A stretch of 61,340 nt of DNA from Methanothermobacter sp049720995 (GCF_049720995.1 NZ_JBNASF010000008.1:1-61340), one strand, 5' to 3'; positions 15,777 through 24,630 are shown, counted from the stretch's first letter. Made by a program: numbers and translations. Notes: generated from the letters alone by a model not told the origin.

Positions 15777-16292
15777 TTATTCAGCGTCCTGGGCTGCTTC
15801 GATCTGTTTTTTCATTGGGGATGATGGGTAGAATCCTATTTTGTCCTCTTCTCCCCTTTTGACTATGTATCCCGGGGCGTCGATTTTCCTGCCGTCGAGG
15901 GCTATGTGGCCGTGAACCACCATCTGTCTGGCCTCGTTCACCGTCCTTGCGAGTCCCCTCTTGTGAACCAGTGTCTGGAGTCTCCTCCTGAGCACGTCTT
16001 CCACTGTGAGGTCAAGGACGTCCTCAAGGTTTGCGCCCTCATTGAGTATTCCTGTCCTCACAAGGTGTCCCAGGAGCTGTTCCCTCTCCTTCTTTGTGTG
16101 TTCACCGGATATACCAAGGAGGTACCTTGCATCCCTCCTGTATCTCCTCACCATTGTTTCTGCTTTCCAGACTTCCTTCTTGTTCTTGAGGCCGTACTTT
16201 GCCACAAGCCTGTTTTCTTCCTTTATTCTTTCAGCGTTCCATGGGTGAGGTGGAGTATCATATTTTTTTCTTGCCTTACGTGGGTGTCCCAT
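15777..16292 (-). CDS. rps4: 30S ribosomal protein S4
   Basis: 171 residues, the archaeal/eukaryotic S9 type. It begins MGHPRKARKKYDTPPHPWN and contains an S4 RNA-binding domain (RRLQTLVHKRGLARTVNEARQ). It is a primary 16S rRNA binder. In bacteria S4 also represses its own operon by binding the S13 leader. The leader of rps13 here carries a strong hairpin, so an equivalent loop is possible but unproven. Confidence 0.96.
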   Translation of the reverse strand: MGHPRKARKKYDTPPHPWNAERIKEENRLVAKYGLKNKKEVWKAETMVRRYRRDARYLLGISGEHTKKEREQLLGHLVRTGILNEGANLEDVLDLTVEDVLRRRLQTLVHKRGLARTVNEARQMVVHGHIALDGRKIDAPGYIVKRGEEDKIGFYPSSPMKKQIEAAQDAE

Positions 16293-16308
16293 TTTAACCT
16301 CTCCTTAT

Positions 16309-16758
16309 CTACCTTTTCCTCCTTCTCACACCAACTGAGGAGCCCTTCCTGAATGTGGACTTTGTCCTCTGTCCCCTGACAGGTAGTCCAAGTTCGTGTC
16401 TTCTTCCCTTGTAACTTCTTGTTTTCCTCATGCGGTTGAGGTCCTCTCTGAGGCACATGTCAAGGTCTGACTCTATGAGGTGCTTGTCCTCGCCTGTCTC
16501 GTAATCGTTACGCCTGTTGATCATCCATGATGGGATGTTGTACTTTGCAGGGTTCTTTATGGCCTCTTCAAGCCTTTCTATTTCATCATCTGAAAGGTAA
16601 CCTATCCTCTGGTTAAGATCGTATCCTGCTGACATGATTATTGCCCTTGAAAGAGCCTTTCCAACGCCCTTTATACTTGTAAGGGCATTTTCCATGGTCT
16701 TATTACCATCAATGTCCTTTCTGGCAATACGAACCATATGTTTGAATTCTTCTTCCAT
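16309..16758 (-). CDS. rps13: 30S ribosomal protein S13
   Basis: 149 residues starting MEEEFKHMVRIARKDIDGNK behind GGAGGT with six-base spacing. It shows the helix-two-turn-helix region (SIKGVGKALSRAI) and the basic C-terminus VRGQRTKSTFRKG. It is the first protein gene after tRNA-Ser and is preceded by a structured 89-base leader. Confidence 0.97.
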   Translation of the reverse strand: MEEEFKHMVRIARKDIDGNKTMENALTSIKGVGKALSRAIIMSAGYDLNQRIGYLSDDEIERLEEAIKNPAKYNIPSWMINRRNDYETGEDKHLIESDLDMCLREDLNRMRKTRSYKGRRHELGLPVRGQRTKSTFRKGSSVGVRRRKR

Positions 16759-16779
16759 TCATTAACCTCCAGTAAGAGT

Positions 16780-16807
16780 GAATTCGCGGGACGGGGGTTG
16801 CGAATTC
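16780..16807 (-). promoter_or_regulatory. 8-bp-arm hairpin in the rps13 leader
   Basis: Arms GAATTCGC (16780-16787) and GCGAATTC (16800-16807) are perfect inverted repeats around a 12-base G/C-rich loop. On the transcript the hairpin ends about 10 bases before the GGAGGT of rps13. A smaller hairpin GCAAC/GTTGC lies upstream at 16826-16838. The position suits translational or transcriptional control of the S13-S4-S11-RpoD set. Confidence 0.55.
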
Positions 16808-16847
16808 CAGATAACAGTCGTAGGTGCAACATTGTTGCTTTAACCGA

Positions 16848-16932
<85 letters not shown>

Positions 16933-16967
16933 ATATGATGTATCATTTTAAGTGTATGGACTGAAGC

Positions 16968-16980
16968 CTATTTAAGTATT
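16968..16980 (-). promoter_or_regulatory. TATA-like box upstream of tRNA-Ser
   Basis: Minus-strand AATACTTAAATAG next to the cbf5 stop codon places transcription start near 16948, about 15 bases before the mature tRNA 5' end. Confidence 0.4.
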
Positions 16981-16981
16981 G

Positions 16982-17950
16982 CTATGGGGACCGGCGCCAC
17001 ATCCGGGGGTAGGTCCCGGGCCTCATGAAGACCTTCTCTGTCTCAATCACAAGGCCGCTGTCTGCGGCCACAATATCAAGGGACGGCATCAGCGCCTCAC
17101 CAACGGCCACAAGTTCCCCCTTGAGGGTCATCACCGCAACCGTGTCGCCCTTCCTTATGTTATCATCCAGGCCAGCTATACCTCCACGTGCAAGGTCAGC
17201 GCCATGGCATACTGCATCAACTGCAGAGTCAAGGATGACGGCACGGGGGAGATGGGATACTGCAAACTCCATGGGGAGGATGCATTCACGCAGGAATCCC
17301 TCATCCCCATCCTCAACCCAGAACTGGTAGGCGTCCTTGAGGTCGTGGAGTGTTACCAGGCCCTCCTCTGTGAAGGGTCCCACACGTGTCCGTCTGAGTT
17401 CAGCCATGTGGGCCCCTGTACCAAGGGCCTCGCCCACATCATGGCAGTACTTCCTCACGTAGGTCCCTGCCTCACAGGCTATCCTAAAGAGAACATCCTT
17501 ACCATCAATTTCCAGTATACTCACATCGTAGATTGTCCTTACACGGAGCTCCCTTTTAACAGCTGACTTGAGGGGAGGTATCTGGAAGATCTTTCCCTGG
17601 AATTCCCCTAGCACCTCCCTTATCCTGTCCTCATCCACCTCCCTGTGAACCCTCATGAGGCATACGTATTCCTTGGGGGCCTCAAGGAGAAGCTGCATGA
17701 CCCTTGTTGCCCTGTTTATACCCAGGGGCAGAACACCTGTGACCTTCGGGTCCAGTGTGCCCCCATGCCCCACCTTCTCTGCGTGTAGCATGTCCCGAAC
17801 CCAAGCATCCACCTGGTGGGAGGTGGGACCTGAGGGTTTATCAAGGTTAACAACGCCGTGGGATATGTGGGTCTCAATGTCCCTCTCGTGAGGAGGACAC
17901 CCATATGAAGGGTCCGTGCGTGACTCCTTTAACTCCATGAATTCTGCCAT
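16982..17950 (-). CDS. truB: tRNA/rRNA pseudouridine synthase Cbf5 (TruB family)
   Basis: Catalytic subunit of the archaeal H/ACA RNP; it also makes pseudouridine 55 in tRNA. The catalytic motif GHGGTLDPKVTG contains the active Asp, and the C-terminal third is a PUA domain (RGGIAGLDDNIRKGDTVAVMT). The chosen start MAEFMELKES follows an AGGT site; five extra upstream codons are possible. It follows rpl14e and cmk and precedes tRNA-Ser. Confidence 0.94.
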   Translation of the reverse strand: MAEFMELKESRTDPSYGCPPHERDIETHISHGVVNLDKPSGPTSHQVDAWVRDMLHAEKVGHGGTLDPKVTGVLPLGINRATRVMQLLLEAPKEYVCLMRVHREVDEDRIREVLGEFQGKIFQIPPLKSAVKRELRVRTIYDVSILEIDGKDVLFRIACEAGTYVRKYCHDVGEALGTGAHMAELRRTRVGPFTEEGLVTLHDLKDAYQFWVEDGDEGFLRECILPMEFAVSHLPRAVILDSAVDAVCHGADLARGGIAGLDDNIRKGDTVAVMTLKGELVAVGEALMPSLDIVAADSGLVIETEKVFMRPGTYPRMWRRSP

Positions 17951-17980
17951 GAGGGATACCTGCAAAAATAAGAGGTGGGT

Positions 17981-18208
17981 TTATTCAAGGGCTTCAAGTT
18001 CCTTCTTTATTTCCTCGATATCATCGGATTTGATCTCTATCTTTTTCTCTGTTGGTTCAAGGTGTCCTATGTTGCACCTCCTGTTCTTAACATTGACACC
18101 AACAACCTCAACGAAGTTTTTGTCGATGATATCAAGTATCACGCATTTTTCACCGGCTTCTCTACCTGCGGTTTTCACACATACTCTTCCAACTTCTATT
18201 GCTGCCAT
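17981..18208 (-). CDS. rpl14e: 50S ribosomal protein L14e
   Basis: 75 residues, KOW-domain protein starting MAAIEVGRVCVKTAGREAG. Its start ATG shares the last A of the cmk stop (TAATG), so the genes are coupled. Confidence 0.95.
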   Translation of the reverse strand: MAAIEVGRVCVKTAGREAGEKCVILDIIDKNFVEVVGVNVKNRRCNIGHLEPTEKKIEIKSDDIEEIKKELEALE

Positions 18209-18726
18209 TAAATCACCTCGGTAACTTTTAGTATGATTTCAGCCACGCCTTCAGCGTCAAAATGGCTGGTGTTTATCACAATGTCATATACCTCAAGGTC
18301 ATCCACATCTATACCGTGAATCTCCCTGTACCTCTGGGCTTCACTGGCCTCACGTATCCGGATCTCATCCCTGACCGTCTCCAGGTCCTTGGATTCCCGG
18401 ACACTTATTCGCTGAGCCCTCACATCAAAGGGTGCCATCAGCAGGACCTTCAGATCCGCCCTTGCAAAGTGTGCAGAGAGCCTTCCCTCAAGTATGAGGT
18501 CCTCATGTTCATCTGCAAGCCTGGCCTGTCTCCTGTCGATCTCCATGTCTATCTCTGGATTCTCCTCTGCAAGTTTGCTGAACTCCAGTATGTCAAGTTT
18601 CCTCTCAGCAGCCATCTGCCTGAACACATCACCTGCAGATACACAGGGTATCCCTGTCCTCTCAGACAGAATCCTGGCAACAGTTGTTGTGCCAGTACCG
18701 GCCAGACCACCGATGGTTATGATCAT
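18208..18726 (-). CDS. cmk: Cytidylate kinase
   Basis: Phosphorylates CMP/dCMP with ATP. 172 residues, the short archaeal form. The P-loop region is MIITIGGLAGTGTTTVARIL at the N-terminus, and VRESKDLETV is the lid/CMP-site segment. It is coupled at both ends through TAATG overlaps with rpl34e and rpl14e, a conserved archaeal order. Confidence 0.94.
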   Translation of the reverse strand: MIITIGGLAGTGTTTVARILSERTGIPCVSAGDVFRQMAAERKLDILEFSKLAEENPEIDMEIDRRQARLADEHEDLILEGRLSAHFARADLKVLLMAPFDVRAQRISVRESKDLETVRDEIRIREASEAQRYREIHGIDVDDLEVYDIVINTSHFDAEGVAEIILKVTEVI

Positions 18727-18992
18727 TATGACCTTGCCTCTTTCTTAAAGACTTTGCGTGCGCAGCTTGAACAGTAGTAACCACCGTATGGTCTGTTGGG
18801 TCTCTTCTTGGACTTTGAGAGTTTTCTTATCTCATAGGGTCTTCCTCTTGGAACACCATGGAGTGGCTTTCCGCAGCCAGCACATACATGCTTTGATGGT
18901 TTCTTTCTGCGGTAATGTATAACCGTCCTTCCTCCAGGAGTTCTCTTGAAGATTCTCTTATATGATCTGGATCTGTATCTTAACTCTGGCAT
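18726..18992 (-). CDS. rpl34e: 50S ribosomal protein L34e
   Basis: 88 residues, starting MPELRYRSRSYKRIFKRTPG. It is a zinc ribbon with Cys pairs in CAGCGKPL and YCSSCARK. It overlaps the cmk start by one base. Confidence 0.96.
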   Translation of the reverse strand: MPELRYRSRSYKRIFKRTPGGRTVIHYRRKKPSKHVCAGCGKPLHGVPRGRPYEIRKLSKSKKRPNRPYGGYYCSSCARKVFKKEARS

Positions 18993-19010
18993 TTCAATCT
19001 CTCCATAACG

Positions 19011-19577
19011 TTACATTCCACCTTTAAGTCCCATGAACTTTCTGAATATCTGGGACATGGCAAAGGAGCATAAGATGTACCAGCCAAGCCATCCTATGGC
19101 ATAGGATGGGGCGTTTGGGGGCATGCCATAGAACATGTGCCACAGCGGGACAAGGAGTACATAGTATGCAACCTGGGGCAGTATCACCAGTGTCTTGACT
19201 ATGTGTGGTTCCTGTCCCATCCAGTAGAAGACAAGGATTATTGGCACGAAAGTGACTATCATTGGCTTGAATGACATGGTCATCATTTCGCGCTGTTTGT
19301 CCATGAACTCCATCTGTTTTTTCTGGATCTCCTCCAGCGCCTGCATGTCATTCTTCTTTCTTGCCTCCATCATCTCCTGCTGGAATTCCTGCATTTCAGC
19401 TTTAAGTTCTTCGAGCCTTTCCTGGTCCACAAGCAACTTGTTTGCCAGTGTTATAATAAAGGCCACTATTGCTGATATCAGGAAGACCGTGAGGATGGGG
19501 TTCTGTGGATTCGGGTCCATTGCAATGAATGGGCCGAATACAGCGTTCAGCGCCCCATATACGACTTCAAGCACCAT
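19011..19577 (-). CDS. DUF106 / EMC3-like membrane insertase
   Basis: 188 residues with an N-terminal membrane helix (near 28-48), a charged amphipathic coiled-coil rich in Glu, Met and Lys (near 50-100), and two or three more helices toward the C-terminus. This is the archaeal Oxa1/YidC/EMC3 superfamily (DUF106), thought to insert or stabilise membrane proteins. It lies between adk and rpl34e, just downstream of secY, which fits a role next to the translocon. A possible partner of the EMC6-like protein at 44397-44690. Confidence 0.85.
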   Translation of the reverse strand: MVLEVVYGALNAVFGPFIAMDPNPQNPILTVFLISAIVAFIITLANKLLVDQERLEELKAEMQEFQQEMMEARKKNDMQALEEIQKKQMEFMDKQREMMTMSFKPMIVTFVPIILVFYWMGQEPHIVKTLVILPQVAYYVLLVPLWHMFYGMPPNAPSYAIGWLGWYILCSFAMSQIFRKFMGLKGGM

Positions 19578-19595
19578 TTTTGTTTCCTCTTTATC

Positions 19596-20153
19596 TTACT
19601 CCAGAATGTTCTTCATCTCACTGACTGCAGACTCAAGCTGGTTGTTGTGGTTTTTAACAATCTTAACCGTTGCGCCTGTGAGTGTGGCATAGGCCATTGC
19701 AGCTGCCCTGTTCATCTGCTGATGGAGGTCGATCTCCTGAAGGGATTCCATATCCCTGTTCCTGGAAGTATCACTAATTCTTCTTGTGAAGATCTCCTCT
19801 GGATCAGCCTCCACAAGCACAAACATGTCAGGTTCCAGTTCCTCAAGAACCCATACTGGAAGACCTGGCAGAAAACCAGCAGGCGTCTTTATGGTGCAGT
19901 GTGTGTCGACGATTATATTATTTTCCCGTGACCTTTCTCTTATACTTTTCGCAGCCGCCCTCTGTATCTCCTTCTGAACACCCGGTTCAAGGGTTCTCAT
20001 CTGGTCCCTGTTTTCAACAAGGCCCCTTTCACGGGCTATTTCAAGCATCACATCCCCGTAATTCACATTGAGGTAGTCAAGATCCCTGAGGGTGTTCTCA
20101 AGGACCGTCGTGCTTCCTGAACCGGGTATACCTGCAACTACAACAACCTTCAT
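19596..20153 (-). CDS. adkA: Adenylate kinase (archaeal type)
   Basis: Converts AMP and ATP to two ADP. 185 residues, archaeal trimeric class. The P-loop is VVVAGIPGSGSTTVLE, and DTHCTIKTPAGFLPGLP is the AMP-site region. It follows secY by 30 bases; the secY-adk pair is conserved from bacteria to archaea. Confidence 0.95.
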   Translation of the reverse strand: MKVVVVAGIPGSGSTTVLENTLRDLDYLNVNYGDVMLEIARERGLVENRDQMRTLEPGVQKEIQRAAAKSIRERSRENNIIVDTHCTIKTPAGFLPGLPVWVLEELEPDMFVLVEADPEEIFTRRISDTSRNRDMESLQEIDLHQQMNRAAAMAYATLTGATVKIVKNHNNQLESAVSEMKNILE

Positions 20154-20183
20154 TGTACCACTCCCATGGATTAAAAGATTATC

Positions 20184-21554
20184 CTAATCACCCAGGAAGC
20201 TTCTGAGTATGGGGTGCATATCCATCAGCTGCTCCTGGGCAATCTCCTCATAGAGCCTGTAAACTATACCCACCGTTAGAAGGACACCGGTACCTCCTCC
20301 AAGAGAACCCGTCAGGTCAGCCACGAATGCGAGGAGCCCGACAAATGCCCCTCCAAGAACTGTTATTGTGGGTATGTAGCGTTTCAGTATCTTCTCGAAC
20401 TGTCCCCTGCTGCTCCTGAAACCAGGGATCTGCATACCCATCTGGTAAAGCTGTTTTGCAACATGCCTTGGTCCTATGTTACTTATCTCAACCCAGAGCC
20501 ATGCAAAGAGGACGCAGAGCCCTATGAATACAACCGCATAGAACAGGACCTTGAAGGGGTCCAGTATGATGGCGTCGATTGAGCGTGGAGCTGTGAGGAG
20601 ATATGCTAGCCCATCAACCGCCTGCCCATTGCTCACAGTACCGAGTATGGGGTATCCAATTTTCTGGAACACGTTTGCCATTAGCTGAACATTCAGGAGG
20701 AGGGCGCTTGTAAGTATAACAGGCATGTTACTGGCATATATGAAACGCAGGGGGTACTTTCCAACAGCACCCCTCGAGAGCCTCTTACCCCCTCCCATGG
20801 ATATGGGTATCTCCACCCTCATACTCTCGGCATAGACAACCACAAGGAAAACCGCAATGAGGGCCAGTACAGGCAGGACGTAGTACTGGAAATCAGGACT
20901 CTGCCCTGTGAACAGGAGGTAGAAGAAGCCTGTTATTCTGCCGGCAGGTACCCCTGGCTGTGTGGGTGCAGAGAGGGGGTTGAAGGCACCCACAACTATC
21001 TCCTGGGATACACCTGCTGCAATGAAAAGTCCGACACCGCTACCAAAGCCCCATTTGGATACAACCTCATCGAGGAATATTATGAGTATTCCTCCAATTG
21101 TGAGCTGCAGTATGAGTATCCAGACAAACTGGGGACCTGAGGGTGCCAGTGAACCTGTCAGTACAAAGATCAGCGCCTCAAAGAAGGTGAATACAATGGC
21201 AAGGAGCTTCTGCAGTCCCTGGAAAAAGGCCTTATCCTCGTGCTTCGAGAGGTCCAGCTTCAGTATCTTACCCCCAACCAGAAGCTGGAGTATGATTGAT
21301 GCTGACACAATGGGCCCTATACCAAGTGTGAGTATTGAACCGAAGTTTCCTGCGAGAACAGCCCTCAGCTGGGCGAACTGGTCCACAGCCCTAGGGCTTA
21401 AACCGTAGAGTGGTATCTGGGCCAGGAAGAAATAGAGGACAAGGATTATGCCTGTCCATTTGAGTTTCTCCCTGAATGGTACTCTGTAGCCAGGTGATTT
21501 AACCTGTGGCAGGACTGAGAATATGGGCTCAAATTTTTCCTTCAACTGCTCCAC
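20184..21554 (-). CDS. secY: Protein translocase subunit SecY
   Basis: Core of the Sec61/SecY channel, with ten predicted membrane helices over 456 residues. The plug and helix 2a segment (LTLGIGPIVSASIILQLLVG) and the C-terminal cytosolic loops are recognisable. The first possible start is GTG at 21554, but the AAGGAGT site is too close to it; a TTG three codons in fits better. It follows rpl15. Confidence 0.97.
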   Translation of the reverse strand: MEQLKEKFEPIFSVLPQVKSPGYRVPFREKLKWTGIILVLYFFLAQIPLYGLSPRAVDQFAQLRAVLAGNFGSILTLGIGPIVSASIILQLLVGGKILKLDLSKHEDKAFFQGLQKLLAIVFTFFEALIFVLTGSLAPSGPQFVWILILQLTIGGILIIFLDEVVSKWGFGSGVGLFIAAGVSQEIVVGAFNPLSAPTQPGVPAGRITGFFYLLFTGQSPDFQYYVLPVLALIAVFLVVVYAESMRVEIPISMGGGKRLSRGAVGKYPLRFIYASNMPVILTSALLLNVQLMANVFQKIGYPILGTVSNGQAVDGLAYLLTAPRSIDAIILDPFKVLFYAVVFIGLCVLFAWLWVEISNIGPRHVAKQLYQMGMQIPGFRSSRGQFEKILKRYIPTITVLGGAFVGLLAFVADLTGSLGGGTGVLLTVGIVYRLYEEIAQEQLMDMHPILRSFLGD

Positions 21555-21571
21555 TCCTTGTCAATGCTGGT

Positions 21572-22012
21572 TTACTCTATCAGTTCAGCCTTTCCTCCGG
21601 CCTCTGTGATCTTCTCAACTGCACTTTCAGAGAACTCGAGGGCCTTAATGTGGACGGGTCGTGTGATCCTTCCGCTTCCAAGGACCTTTTCGAAACCAAG
21701 GTCCCTTACATCCAGCACCACCATTCCGTCCTCTTCGGATGCGATTCCCTTCTCAAGGAGTTCAGGAATCCTTTCGTCGATGTATGCAAGGTTAACTGTT
21801 TCCAGTCTCTTTATGAGTTTCTGGGGCCTTTTGAAACCGTACTTTCCGAAGTGTTTTGGGTCGTACTTGACGATCCATGTCCAGTGGTGTTTGTGTCCAC
21901 CGGCCTGTCCTCTACCGCCACGGTGACCTGCTCCCCTTCTCTTCTTGGAGCATCCTCCACCGACGGTGCGTGAGCCCCTCATCCTTGTGATCTTTCGTCT
22001 TTTTCTGATCAT
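21572..22012 (-). CDS. rpl15: 50S ribosomal protein L15
   Basis: 146 residues, starting MIRKRRKITRMRGSRTVGGG, with the Gly/Arg-rich N-terminal extension GRGQAGGHKHHWTW and the globular C-terminal domain. Standard L30-L15-SecY order. Confidence 0.97.
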   Translation of the reverse strand: MIRKRRKITRMRGSRTVGGGCSKKRRGAGHRGGRGQAGGHKHHWTWIVKYDPKHFGKYGFKRPQKLIKRLETVNLAYIDERIPELLEKGIASEEDGMVVLDVRDLGFEKVLGSGRITRPVHIKALEFSESAVEKITEAGGKAELIE

Positions 22013-22027
22013 GAGTAATTCCCTCCG

Positions 22028-22486
22028 CTAGATCATCCTCTTCAAGAGGTCATTTATCTTCTCACCACGGTATCCGAGGCTTCCACCCTCATTGAAGGCC
22101 TTTTTTATAGCCTCATATCCCTTTCTTGGAGGGTGTAACCTGAACACAGGTTTTATTCCTGCATCCTCAAGTTTAACCTCACCCCTGAATACAGCCCCTG
22201 CAAATTCTTCCACTGAATCATACTCTGTGTTTTCCTTTATGTATTCATCGGTTAACCTTTCCCCTCCGATGATTCTTGCCCTCTTGGTTATCATGGCTGT
22301 CAGGGTTTCCTGGTCAATTTCACCCCATGTTATGTAGTCCTTGGCCTTCTGGAGCATGCCAAGGTAGCTGGGTGTGTCCTCAACCAGTACTGCGTGGTTT
22401 ATTCTGTTGAGTCTTAACATCTCCATGGTGTCAGCTATGTCCCTTCGGACACCCGCTGATCCCCTTACCCTTACTACTGCTAACAT
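22028..22486 (-). CDS. rpl30: 50S ribosomal protein L30
   Basis: 152 residues, the long archaeal form. It starts MLAVVRVRGSAGVRRDIADT and ends with the HPPRKGYEAIKKAF region typical of L7/L30. Confidence 0.97.
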   Translation of the reverse strand: MLAVVRVRGSAGVRRDIADTMEMLRLNRINHAVLVEDTPSYLGMLQKAKDYITWGEIDQETLTAMITKRARIIGGERLTDEYIKENTEYDSVEEFAGAVFRGEVKLEDAGIKPVFRLHPPRKGYEAIKKAFNEGGSLGYRGEKINDLLKRMI

Positions 22487-22498
22487 ATGGAATCACCT

Positions 22499-23143
22499 TC
22501 AGGTACTGCAAACACCCAGGTTTTTAAGGTCCTTTTCGCTTGCCTTTACCTTGCTCAGCTGTTTGAGGGCATCGAAGGTTGCCCTGGCAAAGTTGACTGT
22601 GGTCTGTGTCTGTCCACGTGTATGTGACCAGACATCATCTATACCTGCAAGCCTCATTATGGTCTTGCCAACGTCACCTATTGCAAGTCCAACACCACCA
22701 GGTGCTGGTATGAGGGTTACGCGGACACTTCCACTCTTACCTGAGACCTTGAATGGTACCGTGTGTTCCCTTCCACAGACACATCCCCAGTCACCGCAGC
22801 CTCTTCTGACCTTTATAAGGTTGAATTTTGCATCGTCAACTGCCTTCCTGATTGCAGGTCCAACCTCTCTGGCCTTGCCCTGTCCGAGTCCAACATATCC
22901 GTCCTTGTTGCCCACTGCAACTATGACCCTGAAGTTGACCTTCCTTCCTGATTTGTGCATCCTCTGGACAAGGTTAACGTCAATGACCTCCTCCTCGAGG
23001 TCAGGAAGCAGTGCATCGATTATCTCAAGTTCCATTATCGGGTGTCCCTCTTCAAAGATCTCATCGATACTTGTTATGACACCCTCCTTCACAAGGCGTC
23101 CAAGGTTGGTCCTTGGCTCCCATTCCTCCATGTTGAAGTTCAT
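22499..23143 (-). CDS. rps5: 30S ribosomal protein S5
   Basis: 214 residues from the ATG at 23143 (MNFNMEEWEP), which is six bases after GAGGT; an ATG two codons upstream overlaps that site. It carries the S5 double-stranded RNA-binding domain (VAVGNKDGYVGLGQGKAREV) and the VTLIPAPGGVGLAIGD loop. Confidence 0.96.
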   Translation of the reverse strand: MNFNMEEWEPRTNLGRLVKEGVITSIDEIFEEGHPIMELEIIDALLPDLEEEVIDVNLVQRMHKSGRKVNFRVIVAVGNKDGYVGLGQGKAREVGPAIRKAVDDAKFNLIKVRRGCGDWGCVCGREHTVPFKVSGKSGSVRVTLIPAPGGVGLAIGDVGKTIMRLAGIDDVWSHTRGQTQTTVNFARATFDALKQLSKVKASEKDLKNLGVCST

Positions 23144-23145
23144 AA

Positions 23146-23724
23146 TCATACCTCTTCATCTATCCTGTTTTTTATTTCTTCAAAGTGTTCAGGCAGGTCC
23201 TCAGGGGAAAGACCCCTCTCAAGGTACCTTGAAAACCTCTTTTTGCGTTCTTCCTCGTCAAGGGATTCTGCATACTCCTTTATGTGTTCGCCCCTTATCC
23301 TTGATTCGTCGGGAAGTACTGATTCCCCGTGTGGTACTTTGAGCCCTGCGTCAACAGCCCCTTTAAGTGCTGCGAATACCTTTGAACCCCTTATGGCAGG
23401 TCTGAGTCCTATATCAAGGACCGCTTCATCTATACCTGCCTTCAGAGCCCTTTTACCGCAGAGGTACCCTGTCAGGTATGCTGCCGCCGTATTGCTTGTA
23501 CCTCCAAGCCATCCCATTTTCTGGAGCTGTTTTGAGTGGGCTGAGACCAGTGTTTCGTCACCATCCATTCCCACATTGATTATCTGTGCAATAACATGAT
23601 ATGTGGTTATTCTGACAACAAGCCTTGATTTGCCTGTTTCCACCATCTTATAGCGGGCCCGGTAATCAGTTTTACCTTCCCTTCGTCTTCTAAATGCCAT
23701 CTTGTATCTTGGTCCATGTGCCAA
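23146..23724 (-). CDS. rpl18: 50S ribosomal protein L18
   Basis: 192 residues, archaeal/eukaryotic L5 type, starting MAHGPRYKMAFRRRREGKTDY. It binds 5S rRNA. The GMDGDETLVSAHSKQL core is typical. Confidence 0.96.
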   Translation of the reverse strand: MAHGPRYKMAFRRRREGKTDYRARYKMVETGKSRLVVRITTYHVIAQIINVGMDGDETLVSAHSKQLQKMGWLGGTSNTAAAYLTGYLCGKRALKAGIDEAVLDIGLRPAIRGSKVFAALKGAVDAGLKVPHGESVLPDESRIRGEHIKEYAESLDEEERKKRFSRYLERGLSPEDLPEHFEEIKNRIDEEV

Positions 23725-23735
23725 TCAGATCCCTC

Positions 23736-24182
23736 CTATCTGAGCATGTCGTGGTCCCGGGCATAGGTTTTCATGTAAGATTTGCTCTTGAAGGCTCCGC
23801 CCTTTGCCATCTTGTAGAGTTTACGATAGGTGCTCTTGTTTATTTCACGGTTGTCCCTCATCTCCCTGAGGTCCTTCCTCAGAGCCCTTATCGTTGTCAT
23901 CCATTCCTCTTTCCTTGGCTTTCTGGCGCCCTTAGCACCTTTTATGCTTCCAGGTCCTCTTCTTCTTCCCTTCTTTTTCTGCTGGGCTATCTTTTTTGAC
24001 CTGTAGCTGCTTATGCCCTTTTTTGGTTTAGCCTTTATTGCGCCGTCCTTTATTAGCTGCTTTACACCGTCCCTGGTTATTGCCCTTGAGACCTCGTCGA
24101 TCCTCTCAGGGTCAATCCATATTCTGTTAACCCCTACTTTCAGTATGTCTGCAGCTAATCTTTTCTGAGTAGTAAGATTCAT
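23736..24182 (-). CDS. rpl19e: 50S ribosomal protein L19e
   Basis: 148 residues, starting MNLTTQKRLAADILKVGVNRIW. The basic mid-region (KKGRRRGPGSIKGAKGARKP) threads through rRNA. It has a strong AGGAGG site and is preceded by an unusually long 108-base spacer with three inverted repeats. Confidence 0.96.
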   Translation of the reverse strand: MNLTTQKRLAADILKVGVNRIWIDPERIDEVSRAITRDGVKQLIKDGAIKAKPKKGISSYRSKKIAQQKKKGRRRGPGSIKGAKGARKPRKEEWMTTIRALRKDLREMRDNREINKSTYRKLYKMAKGGAFKSKSYMKTYARDHDMLR

Positions 24183-24202
24183 TCAAGAAACCTCCTTGTG
24201 TT

Positions 24203-24268
24203 CAGCAACTTGCTGATAGACCCGAAAAATCGGGCATCCCCTTAAAATGTTTTCCCTGGACTGGAAAA
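24203..24268 (-). promoter_or_regulatory. Three consecutive inverted repeats in the rpl32e-rpl19e spacer
   Basis: The dyads are CAGCAA/TTGCTG (24203-24208, 24210-24215), CCCGA/TCGGG (24221-24225, 24230-24234) and TTTTCC/GGAAAA (24250-24255, 24263-24268). All can form hairpins in the minus-strand mRNA just before the AGGAGG of rpl19e. Most spacers in this cluster are under 20 bases, so this looks like a regulatory or processing element. Confidence 0.5.
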
Positions 24269-24290
24269 TAAGACCCCTTCCAGCCCCATA

Positions 24291-24617
24291 TTATGGATTC
24301 AGAACTTTTATGCCAAGTTCCCTTGCCTTTTCAAGCATGAGTGTCTTCTTCCTGGCACCCACACTTGATGCTATCCTTGCAGCCTGTTTTTCAGGATTCA
24401 GTTCCTCAAGTTCCCTCATGCTGGAAACAAGGATATCCTCATATCCTGATGGGTGGAGACCCCTCTGGTCCCTTGGCTTCCTGTAGCCAATTGCAGGCAT
24501 TGCAGGTTTGCCCTTTTCATATCTTCTCATTTTACTTGTTTTACCCCTGGGCCTCCTCCATTTCTCCCCCAGTTTTTTGTATCGGGCGTATTCCTGTCTT
24601 TTAAATTTTTTCCTCAT
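24291..24617 (-). CDS. rpl32e: 50S ribosomal protein L32e
   Basis: 108 residues. It contains KKLGEKWRRPRGKTSKMRRY and RGLHPSGYEDILV, the L32e core. It is somewhat shorter than many archaeal L32e proteins, which carry a longer N-terminus. Confidence 0.94.
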   Translation of the reverse strand: MRKKFKRQEYARYKKLGEKWRRPRGKTSKMRRYEKGKPAMPAIGYRKPRDQRGLHPSGYEDILVSSMRELEELNPEKQAARIASSVGARKKTLMLEKARELGIKVLNP

Positions 24618-24630
24618 TGAATCACCATCC

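Noticed and set aside
22374..23342. 322-codon plus-strand frame over rps5 and rpl18
   Set aside because: Overlaps two certain ribosomal genes on the other strand and has no family features.
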